Below, one piece after another: positions 20,885 through 30,600 of a DNA stretch of 64,000 bases; positions within the stretch are counted from its first letter, which is position 1, and each line of letters begins with the position of its first letter. The position numbers and the translations under genes were made by a program. The notes beneath the pieces were generated by a model. That model was not told the DNA's origin and did not search any database. It saw only the letters and a program-made list of their open reading frames with translations. The DNA is from Flectonema sp. DT1601 (Eukaryota; Euglenozoa; Diplonemea; Diplonemida; Diplonemidae): contig OZ025817.1 of the NCBI GenBank assembly GCA_964019425.1, forward strand, positions 986,350-1,050,349. The letters are read 5' to 3'.

Positions 20885-21703
20885 ATGAGTCTAACGGTTC
20901 TGTTTTCTGAAGGATGCATTGAAACAATTATCAACATATCGGTTGATACTTTAGTGTCGGAGGTAGTTGAGGAAGTCATCTCAGAGTCGGAATTGGGATC
21001 TGAGTTCACATCCGAGTCTTTTGATATCATTTACGAAGGTAAAGTTATTGAACAAAACTCAACAATAATGAGTAGCGGAATCTCACCATTTGATGAAGTT
21101 GAAATGACGATAAATAAGAAATGGGGTGCCAGACGTAAACTCCAAATAGAACAACGATCTCCTACTTCTGAAGAAATGATTGAAGAAGTCAGATGGGGAA
21201 GACCTCTTCGATATTATTTCATTCAAGCTGTTCAACATAATGACATAAACACTACCGACAATAACGGATGTACAGCTCTTTGGTATGCCTGTTCTAACAG
21301 TGACGCTAATGCTGTAAATGAACTTATCGATTGTGGTGCTGATGTCAATAAGAGTCAACCAAGAAAGACTTATCCGAACTATGAAATTAATAATAATCTC
21401 TCTTTGCTATCAATAGTGTGTAAGAGTACCTCAACAGCTGCAATCAGTATTGCACAGGTTCTGTTAGGTGCTGGTGCTATGTTCCTTCCCTGTGCGAGTA
21501 CTCATGATCCTTTTCATTGTCCGCTTACTTTGGCATCAGCAAACGCAGTTCACTCTTTTCAATTAGTGTCTCTGCTTCTCACGTGTGGTACTTTCTTATT
21601 AAACGACAATCGAAAACATTGCTGTAACGCTGCCCTTCACAGTGCCGCACAAAATTTCACAGCAGATGGAGAAAAAGCTTTGCAATTGTTGCAGAACTTT
21701 TGA
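20885..21703 (+). CDS. Ubiquitin-like domain + ankyrin protein, paralogue of 18785 gene
   Basis: The frame is open from 20855, but the first ATG is at 20885, giving 272 residues. Residues ~1-80 have a ubiquitin-like pattern: strand (IETIINISVDTLVSEVVEEV), an IIYEGKVIEQNSTI turn matching the I-x-x-G-K core of ubiquitin, and a final FDEVEMTIN strand. Ankyrin units follow (GCTALWYACSNSDANAVNEL, LIDCGADVNK, LLGAGAMFLP, LLTCGTFLL, NAALHSAAQN). It has the same order as the gene ending at 19861, so a local duplication is likely even though the sequences are far apart. No membrane segment is present. Function unknown. Confidence 0.75.
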   Translation: MSLTVLFSEGCIETIINISVDTLVSEVVEEVISESELGSEFTSESFDIIYEGKVIEQNSTIMSSGISPFDEVEMTINKKWGARRKLQIEQRSPTSEEMIEEVRWGRPLRYYFIQAVQHNDINTTDNNGCTALWYACSNSDANAVNELIDCGADVNKSQPRKTYPNYEINNNLSLLSIVCKSTSTAAISIAQVLLGAGAMFLPCASTHDPFHCPLTLASANAVHSFQLVSLLLTCGTFLLNDNRKHCCNAALHSAAQNFTADGEKALQLLQNF

Positions 21704-21867
21704 TTTTAACGTAATTATTTTTACTTCCAACCTCCTGGTAAGAGTCTATCCCCCCTAGCCTTCGCCAACCTTGTCGTAACTTTATATCTGAAAAAAATAG
21801 TGTTTTTTGTAATAGACCTTTTGAACTATAATTGTATTCTATAAGAAAACAGTTGATAAAACAAACC

Positions 21868-23142
21868 ATGAGATTGTTGAACTTTTTTGTGTTGTTTTTG
21901 ATATTCGACAACTGTTTCTGTTGTGGTGTAGTTCGGTCAATCTCAATATTGAATGATGAATTTATATTAGTAGCCTGTGATGGACAAGTTGATTCCTATT
22001 CGTACGGTAGTATCCTTTTAGGAAGGGTTTCTATTGGGAGTAATGTCATCCCTTTGGATATGGTTGTTAACGATAATCGAATATACGTACTCGGACATCG
22101 AAATAGAAAACTATACCTCACGATCCTATCAATCAATAATAATGGTAGAACTGAAGTAGTTGTTCGTCACGTACTAAAATGGTCAATGAAAGACCTAATG
22201 GTTGGTTCCTTAACAATTGAAACATTTCATTCAGTTACTTTATACTTGTCATTGGGAATGCAAAATTATCACATTATTGACACCGCTGGTGATAAGTTGT
22301 CGGTCGTTGGTTCGTACTATGAAGCGCAGAATGTTTTGGATTCGACTGTCTGGTTGGGAATTTCATACATAATTAACAGCTATAAACATCTTCATATTGT
22401 AAACACAACTAACCCGAACAATCCTAAATTATTATCAGTTGTTGGTGTCCAGTCGGGTCATGGAGTTCATTTTCAACACCTAAACACTTCGAGTCAAAAG
22501 TCTTTTATAATCGCTTTTGTTGTTGGAAAAATTTCACTCACTGTGATTGATGTTTCAGACCCACACTTACCAAATATCATTTCTGTTTATAAATTAGAAG
22601 GAGCTGGGAAGTCAGTACTGAGATATCCTTTTATTTATGTTTCAGTTGGCAGAACTGTTCAACTTCTTAACGTTGGAAGTATGTCAGCACCGTATCTAGT
22701 TAGTACCATTCCCCTTCAAGGGTGCGTTGTATCCCCTGACATTGCAGTCGGAGAAACAGATGGGTTGCTGGTAGTGAGTTGTGGCAGTACATTAATTAAA
22801 ATAACCGACACAATCAAACACATGTCTGATTCGTTTGATTCTTCTCCAATTAGTAATGATAATAATATTCAAAGTAGTGAGAGAGGTGGTAGTCTCGTTC
22901 TGTTTCTTTCTGTTCTTTGTGCGGTTCTCGGATTCTCGTTGGTTGTAGCGACTGGTGCTGCGATTGCTTATTTATGTAGAAGTCATTCATCGCAAGTATC
23001 GACTGCTGTTATTAATGTACGAGGATGTCCTCAACAAGCCTGGGGGGATAAACCTATTCCTGGATACCCAATCCCTGAAGTAGAAGCGATTCCTTGTGAA
23101 TTGATATCATCACCTGATGATTGCAATGGTGTTGAGGTTTGA
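21868..23142 (+). CDS. Type I membrane protein with propeller-like (LVIVD-type) ectodomain
   Basis: 424 residues from the ATG at 21868. Residues 1-20 are a signal peptide (LLNFFVLFLIFDNCFC). The ectodomain (~25-340) has repeated beta-rich units such as LHIVNTTNPNNPKLLSVVG, LTVIDVSDPHLPNIISVY and VQLLNVGSMSAPYLVSTI. These follow the x-V-x-D-x-S-x-P-x-x-x-x LVIVD pattern of six- or seven-bladed propellers found in bacterial and protist surface proteins. One membrane helix lies at ~345-370 (FLSVLCAVLGFSLVVATGAA). The ~60-residue cytosolic tail has a Pro-rich stretch (DKPIPGYPIPEVEAIP). It probably sits at the plasma membrane or in endosomes; its partner is unknown. Confidence 0.75.
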   Translation: MRLLNFFVLFLIFDNCFCCGVVRSISILNDEFILVACDGQVDSYSYGSILLGRVSIGSNVIPLDMVVNDNRIYVLGHRNRKLYLTILSINNNGRTEVVVRHVLKWSMKDLMVGSLTIETFHSVTLYLSLGMQNYHIIDTAGDKLSVVGSYYEAQNVLDSTVWLGISYIINSYKHLHIVNTTNPNNPKLLSVVGVQSGHGVHFQHLNTSSQKSFIIAFVVGKISLTVIDVSDPHLPNIISVYKLEGAGKSVLRYPFIYVSVGRTVQLLNVGSMSAPYLVSTIPLQGCVVSPDIAVGETDGLLVVSCGSTLIKITDTIKHMSDSFDSSPISNDNNIQSSERGGSLVLFLSVLCAVLGFSLVVATGAAIAYLCRSHSSQVSTAVINVRGCPQQAWGDKPIPGYPIPEVEAIPCELISSPDDCNGVEV

Positions 23143-23825
23143 TACGGTGGCTTAGCCACGTAATGCCCTGCCCTTCAGTCAATTTGATTGCCCTTTTCGT
23201 TTTGTTTCTTATCTACTTGGTGTCTTGTTTTCCCTAACTTCTCGTGATTGACGGCTCTCTCTTTGTTTTCAAATTATTCTTTTCGTGTGAGGAACAGAAC
23301 GTTAGTTATGTTTTTCATAAAAGGATAAAATGTGAAGTAATTAATTAATTAATATCCCCTCCTTATTACAAGCATATGACTACTGAAAAGATCAATCAGC
23401 TACAGCTACTCATTAAGACAACTAATTTATTATTGCAAATAGAAAAAATCTGTTTTCCCTCCTCTGCTTGTAGTTGAGCCTCTCGACCGCTCAATGTGTT
23501 GTGTCGTTTAATATTGGTAGAGTGTGGAAGGCTTTTTTAAAAAAAGTTATTCAATACTGCAGACAAAGGTATCTCTCTCTCTCTCCTCACTTACACACGG
23601 TAGTCAGCATTGGGGTGGAGTGGTTCTCTTAAAAAAGATAACTTCGTATTCCACATTGTTTGGCTGCCGAGTCAGTAATTTTCCCTTTTTTTAAATCTCT
23701 TACCCAACCTTGTCAGGTTGCAGTTTTGGATGGGTTGATAGAATTGAAAAGAAAAAAAGAATAAAGAGAGGAACAATATCCTTCCTAATTACTTCATCAA
23801 ACGTTCTTCTCCGCAGGAATGAATT
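23143..23825 (+). other. Spacer without gene
   Basis: AT-rich, with a TTAATTAATTAATTAA repeat near 23340, a (CT)n stretch near 23575, and an acceptor-like TTCTCCGCAG nine bases before the next ATG. No coding sequence is seen. Confidence 0.6.
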
Positions 23826-25847
23826 ATGAAAATGACGTCAGCTGAGGACTATGTTGCCCATCGAATTGGACCACCTCCGAAGGCATTACGAAGGTTGTCT
23901 CGCAATGAAGAACTTGCAGTGAGTTATGCTGCGGAAGTCGCATGGAAGGCCCGAGAGGAAGGAGTGAAATATCCTAATTCAGAATCACTGACTCAGTTGG
24001 ATAAAATGACGTGTCATCGAATGTTCCAAAAAACATCAAACAGCTCGTCACCACTCGTGTGCAGTAATATTCCTCTTGCAGTCAATAAAAGATCTGAAAG
24101 TAGTCGTTCAGGTACTTCCTTCTCATCTGTTTTATTAAATAATCCTCCACCGTCACCTTGTTCTGCAATTCCAAGACCAACTGTAAGATCTACATCTGGA
24201 GTATCGTTACCAAGTAATACATCAGTACGAAGATCAGTTCTGCAACCTGATCGTGTTCAGAAGTTACTTGACGATCACCAACTGAGGGAACGTGAGGTAT
24301 CTCTTCCATCAGAGTTTTGTGTGGATTTGAATAATGAAATCGAACCATCGTCGAGAGGTGGAACTGCGGAACCAGATTGTCGATTACAACACCCACTAAA
24401 GAATCGCTTAGCTGAGTCTAAAGCAGCAATACTCGCTGCTCTATTGAGTTCCCCTTCAAATGAGAAACCAGCAGCTGGAAGTAATTCAGCCCGTCTGGAA
24501 ACTTCTCAACAGAAACCTACTCAAAAAGGTCAGCAATCTCATGAGAGCAAAACAGATGTCGTAAATATGAAATCATCCGACTCACCGATGGAGTTAGAAC
24601 GGCAATTAGAAAGATCTCAACAGGCGTTGAATAAAACAATTCAAAACAAAGTGACGATACCGAAAGCAGTCAACGAGAAGCCACAAAGAAGGCGCCAACA
24701 GTCACAGCGAACACCACGTAGTCAACTAAACAAGGATTTTAGTAAAAGCAGCAGATCTGTATCTACGAGAAGTAAATGTACCACAACACCTAATAACAAA
24801 TCGAAGATGGATAAGAAGAAAAGTTCCAACAGTACATCAAACAGCTACCACACTAGTTCTCATGAAGATGGTGTTCCTCATATCTCAACTCCGAACTCTC
24901 CTTTTGAATTGGAAAGACAACTATCGAAATCGAGGATCGCATTGTCGCGTGCTCTGAATCGGAACAACGATCAGGACTGTTCAACTGATGTCCAGTCTCG
25001 TTTATCCTCATCTATCACAACAATATCATTAGCGCTATCATCTATAAAGGGAAAGTCTGAGTTGACGAATTTGTTTCGAATTCCGAAATCCTCAGCGTCG
25101 ATGTTGGAGGAAGAACTCCAACGAACGATGAAAATGGAGACCCACACACTACCTCCACCTTCTCCTGTTCCTTCTCGAGATTCACAACCAGAAGCAGACT
25201 GGGAAGTTGCTACTAGCTGGGAGGAAGCAAAGTCTTTACAACAGAGAGGACCGTCGACTACGGGGAGAAGTAAACAACAACAACATCATAATAAATTATC
25301 ATCAGTAGATGAAGCTTTCGACAGTGAGTACACTGTAAGACCAAAGTACTCATCAACTTGTCGTATTGATCAGTCATCTGTAGGATACTCAAGAGGGAAC
25401 ACAGCTGAGGTATTTCGAAGTCGAGAAAACACGGCCGCTGATATCAGAATTCCCTCGAGGAACACAACAGAGTCTAGTGATGAAAACATCATAGGAAGAG
25501 TTGGCGTTCGAGACTTCCATTCAAATAATAACATTCAGAGTGGACGTCATGTTGGTAGCACACCTGCAAACATCAGAAGCTCGACGAGTGTAAGTTGGGG
25601 ACGATCTTCAGCGGAATTCTGCTCCGCGTCGAGTGTCAGTTGGGGACAGCCTCCTGAGAAGCGTCGAGCCTTCAACAACTTAGATGTTAATCAAATGGTA
25701 CCAATTAGTAGTAAGCTGTCTACATGTTCTCAGCTTGTAGAGTCCTCTCCTGCTAGTCGAGTTCTCGAACAGAAACTTGCCATCGCTCAACAACAGCTGC
25801 GCTCTCGAACTGACTCGAATGAAGCCCCTGTTACGAGTTGGTACTAA
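23826..25847 (+). CDS. Ser-rich disordered protein with four helical repeats
   Basis: 673 residues, mostly low-complexity Ser/Thr/Gln/Arg and predicted disordered; family unknown. The conserved-looking N-terminus is AEDYVAHRIGPPPKALRRLS. Four copies of a short amphipathic helix motif are spread along it: MELERQLERSQQALNK (~253), FELERQLSKSRIALSRAL (~358), MLEEELQRTMK (~427) and VLEQKLAIAQQQLRSR (~645). The first two are each preceded by SP. There is also a tandem (STSVSWGRSS / SASSVSWGQPP) near 585-605 and a WEVATSWEEAKSLQQ segment. Short linear helices in a disordered chain suggest a scaffold or cytoskeletal adaptor. The start is the first ATG after a CCGCAG acceptor. Confidence 0.75.
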   Translation: MKMTSAEDYVAHRIGPPPKALRRLSRNEELAVSYAAEVAWKAREEGVKYPNSESLTQLDKMTCHRMFQKTSNSSSPLVCSNIPLAVNKRSESSRSGTSFSSVLLNNPPPSPCSAIPRPTVRSTSGVSLPSNTSVRRSVLQPDRVQKLLDDHQLREREVSLPSEFCVDLNNEIEPSSRGGTAEPDCRLQHPLKNRLAESKAAILAALLSSPSNEKPAAGSNSARLETSQQKPTQKGQQSHESKTDVVNMKSSDSPMELERQLERSQQALNKTIQNKVTIPKAVNEKPQRRRQQSQRTPRSQLNKDFSKSSRSVSTRSKCTTTPNNKSKMDKKKSSNSTSNSYHTSSHEDGVPHISTPNSPFELERQLSKSRIALSRALNRNNDQDCSTDVQSRLSSSITTISLALSSIKGKSELTNLFRIPKSSASMLEEELQRTMKMETHTLPPPSPVPSRDSQPEADWEVATSWEEAKSLQQRGPSTTGRSKQQQHHNKLSSVDEAFDSEYTVRPKYSSTCRIDQSSVGYSRGNTAEVFRSRENTAADIRIPSRNTTESSDENIIGRVGVRDFHSNNNIQSGRHVGSTPANIRSSTSVSWGRSSAEFCSASSVSWGQPPEKRRAFNNLDVNQMVPISSKLSTCSQLVESSPASRVLEQKLAIAQQQLRSRTDSNEAPVTSWY

Positions 25848-26116
25848 TCATGTGATTCTTATTTAGTTATGACTATGACGTAGAAGTATTCACTTTACAA
25901 CTGCTCGTAGTAAGTAATTAAATCTAGCTACCCACTCACTGGATAGTTAATTCTTCTTTTTTTTATTTCTTCTGTTTGTATTAAATCTGTTAGAGGTCTT
26001 TATTCATCCACTACAATAGAGTAACCTGTGGACTACATGTGTGTTGTTGTTGTTGTTGTTATACAGAAGGGGTAATTGTTATTTTTATTTCAGGTAAGTT
26101 GGTAACAAAAAAAAAA

Positions 26117-27568
26117 ATGGAGCTTCTGGTTCAAAGCATGGCAGCCACTGGTTGTTTTTGCTTACCTTTCTATCAAAGCTCAAAAGACTATATTGAGATG
26201 GAGGCAGAATCAAAACAAGAAGGAAAACGATTTGATTTTGAGAGAGAAATGGCTCACAGAAGGTGGATCGTGTATTGGGTAGTTGCGTGTTCGATGATGG
26301 GAGCTGAGAGAGTATTACTCGAGTTGGTCAGAATGAAAACTGCGAGATTGCTATTTCCATTCGCACGATGTGCTGTAACATTTTGGTTACTGTCACCATT
26401 CACGACAGGAATTAATAACCTTCTCAGATACATCGAGTACGTCAATATAGACGTCGATATAAACTCTGATTTCATTTTCGGACACAACCCCGCTATAGTT
26501 GATTTGTTGAGACTGATTAAAGATTCATTTCAAAAAGGTGCATTTGACTTTATCCTAATACCTGTTAAACGGAAAATAATTGGGACCTACAATGCGACCA
26601 TCACTTACATAACGTCAGTGAGGGCCATTGCTTGGATTGGTTCATTTTTCAGCATGCGAACGAGAAAAACTCCTCCTGGAAAATCACTAAAAACGACACC
26701 AAGGAAACGTAACAGTACTTTGCTAGAAATTGATAAAAAAGCAACGGAGAAGTTCAAATTAACAAGTCCACTTTCTTCTCCAATATCTCCGTTGGAAACT
26801 ACGTCAAGTTTTCATCAGACGGAAGAAATACTACAACTGCAACTTAAAGTACAGCTGCTTGCGGATAAAGTTCAGGAATACGAAGATATTATTATTTCTT
26901 TAGAAAAAGAAAAGGAATTAAGCGAAGAAGAAACCAAACGATCTAAAACAGAAATGTTATCCAAGACTAAGAGAGAATTAATCGAAGAGCGTCGGTTGCG
27001 ACTTGAATCAGAAAAACATCATTTGGAACTGAAAGAAGAATTACAACACTTGGCAGGTCTTGAAATCCGATGTGAAGAACAACGACTTGAGATCTCTGCG
27101 TTAACAAAAATATTGGGATCAAAGGCGTACAGGGCAGTCGTTTCTGATAAAAGAGAAAAGACGATGACGACGAATTCTAACAAAAGTGTTTTAATTCGAT
27201 CTCACACTTGTTCAACAACTAAGACAATAGATGATTCCATTCCAGATTCTTATCCAAACTCACTCACTGTCTTCTCATCGACTAACTCTGAACTGAATGG
27301 ACACTACGTTAGGAAATCTAACAACCAATCTGTTTGGATGTTTAAAGAAAGTATTTTATCTTATTCTCACGCTGATCGATGGATAATAAAAACACCAGTA
27401 ACGACAACAACAGTGACTCCAAGAGGTCACTCTGCTTCTGTTCTAGTCAATGGAACTTGGTGTACATGCACTGTTTATAACTTCTCTCCAACTTCGATGT
27501 TGAGATCGTCATCATCAACACTTCGCTATCGAAGTAGATCTTTCTCAAGTGAGTCAGCGAGACCTTGA
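26117..27568 (+). CDS. REEP/TB2-DP1/HVA22-like membrane-shaping protein with coiled coil
   Basis: The upstream frame from 26039 includes poly-Cys and a TTTATTTCAG acceptor, so the ATG at 26117 is preferred (483 residues). Residues ~8-115 match the REEP pattern: CLPFYQSSKDYIEME, then RRWIVYWVVACSMMGAERV, and LLFPFARCAVTFWLLSPFTT followed by G.NNLLRYIE. Compare the family's P-x-Y-x-S-x-K-A, W-x-x-Y-W and P-x-x-G-x-x-x-x-Y blocks. REEPs shape tubular ER. After a basic linker there is a coiled coil (~235-335) and a Ser/Thr-rich C-terminal region ending ...RYRSRSFSSESARP. Coiled-coil extension of a REEP is unusual and could tether the ER to the cytoskeleton (inference). Confidence 0.7.
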   Translation: MELLVQSMAATGCFCLPFYQSSKDYIEMEAESKQEGKRFDFEREMAHRRWIVYWVVACSMMGAERVLLELVRMKTARLLFPFARCAVTFWLLSPFTTGINNLLRYIEYVNIDVDINSDFIFGHNPAIVDLLRLIKDSFQKGAFDFILIPVKRKIIGTYNATITYITSVRAIAWIGSFFSMRTRKTPPGKSLKTTPRKRNSTLLEIDKKATEKFKLTSPLSSPISPLETTSSFHQTEEILQLQLKVQLLADKVQEYEDIIISLEKEKELSEEETKRSKTEMLSKTKRELIEERRLRLESEKHHLELKEELQHLAGLEIRCEEQRLEISALTKILGSKAYRAVVSDKREKTMTTNSNKSVLIRSHTCSTTKTIDDSIPDSYPNSLTVFSSTNSELNGHYVRKSNNQSVWMFKESILSYSHADRWIIKTPVTTTTVTPRGHSASVLVNGTWCTCTVYNFSPTSMLRSSSSTLRYRSRSFSSESARP

Positions 27569-27682
27569 ACCTCTCTTTTATCTTAATTGTATTGTATCTT
27601 TCGTTACGTTGTTTCATTCTACGAAAATAAGAACTATTTCTTAAATACTTATGCTCAACTACAGATAAAAAAGACAAAATAA

Positions 27683-28054
27683 ATGGTTCAGCTACTACTG
27701 GTGTCGGTTCTTACTCTATTGTCTGGATTGGTTGAAGGAAGGAAGAAGAAGGCACCACCGACATATAATCCAAATGCAGGGGGTGATATGCCAGATTTGG
27801 AATTAACACCAACGCAGTCAGTGTTGTTGTCTGTTGGATTGATTTCTGGACTGTTCTTTTGTGTTTGGATGAGTAATCGTTATCACGCTCAGCAGGAGGA
27901 GGAGCGGAAGACGCAGCGAGAACGGAAATTCAGTCGAAGTCGAATTCAAAAACCGAAATCATTAGCAGATCAGGTTGTACTTCCGAAGATTGTTCCTGCG
28001 AAACCAAGACACCCAACAGTTAGGACAGCTCCTGGGTTGATAGATGATTGTTAA
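27683..28054 (+). CDS. Small membrane protein, unknown family
   Basis: 123 residues with an N-terminal hydrophobic signal (LLLVSVLTLLSGLVEG), a short lumenal Pro-rich stretch, and one membrane helix (VLLSVGLISGLFFCVWM, ~48-66). A basic cytosolic tail (EEERKTQRERKFSRSRIQK) and a Pro-rich end follow. The layout is type I with cleaved signal. An AACTACAG acceptor is 17 nt upstream of the ATG. No family is recognised. Confidence 0.7.
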   Translation: MVQLLLVSVLTLLSGLVEGRKKKAPPTYNPNAGGDMPDLELTPTQSVLLSVGLISGLFFCVWMSNRYHAQQEEERKTQRERKFSRSRIQKPKSLADQVVLPKIVPAKPRHPTVRTAPGLIDDC

Positions 28055-28269
28055 GATTAGTAATTCATAAGGGATCCTCAGTACTATCCAAATAGATAGC
28101 ACGCGTAACTCTTTTGGCTTTCTCACTTTTCGGGTTACAATTCTTCGTGCACAAACTAAACAAAATTCTTTTTGTTTCGACTTATAATAAATACGTAGTC
28201 TAGTCACAGACTGACATTTATTATTATTTCATTGAAATAAAATAATTAGCACCAGACACACATTCAAAC

Positions 28270-30330
28270 ATGTCTAAAGAAGAGAAACAAAAAGAACTCT
28301 CAACTCTTCTAAAAGAAGAACGCAAACAATCTCGCGAAGATGAGATCGAAGCAGCGGTTGACGCAAGAAAACGAGAAGTTGAAATAGCAGAGAAGGCAGT
28401 AGTAGAAGCAAGACAGGATATGAGAGCAGCTGATGAAGAGTGTCAGAGTCTTCGACTTCAGTTAGAAAATGAAAAAAAACAAACAGAAGAAGGAGGGAAA
28501 CTTCTCAAAGACATGGAACGTAAGTTTGAAGACAACATGACAGATATTCGATTCGACGTCGAAGAAAAGAATCAAAAAATAGAAACACTAGAACGTCACA
28601 TCCGCAGCGAGTACCACATCAACGAAGAGCTTCGAAAGAAACTTCAAACAGCTGAAGACAAAGTTACTAAAAATGAACAACAATACACCATCCTAATCAA
28701 CTCACTGACTGCTAAGTTATCCGATTCTGAACAAGCACGAAAACACACCGAACTGGAACTCGACAGAATGGACACAAATAACCAAAAAGATTCACTTTTA
28801 CAAAAACTGTTCAAAGAACAGGTTACTCACAAGGAAATGGACTTAGAGCTTCACAAAGCTAAACTTCAACAGCTTCAATCTGATTTTGATAGTGTTTCTG
28901 GTAAGCTGTTAATTACTACAAAAGACACATCAGCATTGCGACAAGCCATTCAAGACCAGTCAAAAGAACACAACGAAGCCATAGCTCTCATCAGCCAGCA
29001 ACTTGAAACTACTACTAAACAAATTGGTACCGAAAAACAGATCACAAAAGCATCACTTGAAGAAGTCGATAATCTCAAGGAACGGTATTTGGAAATCATG
29101 TGCGAAGGTAGACGCAAAGAGAAGGAATTTCACAGGACAGAAATCACACTGAAAGTGGAATTAGAGAAATGTAAGTCAGAAGGTGCAGAACAGCAATTGC
29201 AGTTTGAAACTGATTTTGCACATTTGCAAAATGAGTTGGAAGGATGTAATAAAAAAATAGAGCGACTCGGGGAATTGAACTTGGAGGAAAAACAAAAACA
29301 GGGAGCGGTATTTGAAGAACTTCAGAAAGTAACAACTCAGTACGACGAGCTTCGGATAAAACACGCCCAGGTAGAGGGTCAAGTTAAAGCAAGTCATGTT
29401 GACACAACACAAAAGATAACTTCTCTCATTGAAGACGTGTCCAGACTTGAAGAGGAATTGACGGAATCGCAAACGTCATTCTCAGACCTGACAGAGGCAG
29501 CAGAAAAACGAGAGAATTCTCTGCAAATAAAACTAGACATCGCAGCCGACACAATTAAAACTCTTCAACAAGACGCTGATACCAAAGACCGTAAAGTACA
29601 AGATGACGCACTTGTTAGTTGGCATAATAAAGAACAGTTTAAACAGGAAGCTATTGGAACAGCAAAAGAACTGACTGACATCAAAGCAGCACTCGAATCT
29701 TACAAACTGAAATCTGAAACAGAAATAGCTCTACTTCGAAAGAAGGAATACAATAATGAAATCCATCACAGGTGTATTCAAAATTCAAATAATTCAAAAA
29801 TGCAACAACTGGAAGAAGACTTGACTGCACTCTCCCGCAAACACGACAACGTAGAAACTGAGAAAACTGAAGCTCAAAGCAAACTACAATTAGTTCAAGA
29901 AACTTCAACTCAAACAATAAAATCACTCACAGCAGAAGTCCTTGGATACAAAGAGTCTGTCGCTAAGTTAGAAGCAGAGGTTCTTTGTAACTACGACAAG
30001 AAGGTGTTGGCAGCTCAAAATGAAGAATTAAAAAGTACCCTACAAACATATCGCAATCAGATCACTAGTTTAAATCATAAAATCGCATCACTGAAGGTCG
30101 AATCTGACATTATTGAGTCTCAGAAAACTAAAGCTCTGCAAGAATCTAACTCTCAATGTGTAAGAAGAATAATTGAACTCGAAGAGTTGATTGAGAATGA
30201 TCAAAACCTTCTTCACGATATCACAACAGCGGCTGATCTCACGTCAGTTTCGGAAGATTTAAAGAAAAATTATCTTTTGTTTGAAAAACGATACCTCTCA
30301 ACATCCAATAATTACATAACATCTGGTTGA
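28270..30330 (+). CDS. Long coiled-coil protein
   Basis: 686 residues, almost all heptad-type coiled coil rich in Glu, Lys, Gln and Leu from ~10 to ~660, with breaks near 180 and 480. No motor, kinase or membrane domain is visible, so this is not a myosin or kinesin tail attached to a head in this frame. Such proteins in protists are commonly flagellar, basal-body, Golgi-tether or centrosome components. I cannot assign it further. There is no intron. The start is the first ATG after an AATTAG/CACCAG acceptor region. Confidence 0.75.
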   Translation: MSKEEKQKELSTLLKEERKQSREDEIEAAVDARKREVEIAEKAVVEARQDMRAADEECQSLRLQLENEKKQTEEGGKLLKDMERKFEDNMTDIRFDVEEKNQKIETLERHIRSEYHINEELRKKLQTAEDKVTKNEQQYTILINSLTAKLSDSEQARKHTELELDRMDTNNQKDSLLQKLFKEQVTHKEMDLELHKAKLQQLQSDFDSVSGKLLITTKDTSALRQAIQDQSKEHNEAIALISQQLETTTKQIGTEKQITKASLEEVDNLKERYLEIMCEGRRKEKEFHRTEITLKVELEKCKSEGAEQQLQFETDFAHLQNELEGCNKKIERLGELNLEEKQKQGAVFEELQKVTTQYDELRIKHAQVEGQVKASHVDTTQKITSLIEDVSRLEEELTESQTSFSDLTEAAEKRENSLQIKLDIAADTIKTLQQDADTKDRKVQDDALVSWHNKEQFKQEAIGTAKELTDIKAALESYKLKSETEIALLRKKEYNNEIHHRCIQNSNNSKMQQLEEDLTALSRKHDNVETEKTEAQSKLQLVQETSTQTIKSLTAEVLGYKESVAKLEAEVLCNYDKKVLAAQNEELKSTLQTYRNQITSLNHKIASLKVESDIIESQKTKALQESNSQCVRRIIELEELIENDQNLLHDITTAADLTSVSEDLKKNYLLFEKRYLSTSNNYITSG

Positions 30331-30600
30331 GTTTTTACTCATTTACCAAGACATCATTTACACGATTTAGGAAGGGTGTCAGTTTTTTTTTCTTCTCCCT
30401 TTTTCACTTTTAATGTCTCATAAGTTCCTTATAAAATAATGAAAAAAAAGGAAAGAAAAAATAATTCATGGTTTCTGTTTTCGACCAGGGTAAACAATAG
30501 TTAAGGAGGTGATATTATTTAGTTGAAGGGGAAAGTGTGATATTTAAATTTCAATGAAATATTATTTCTTAGGTATCAAAACAAAAAGAAATACACAAAC

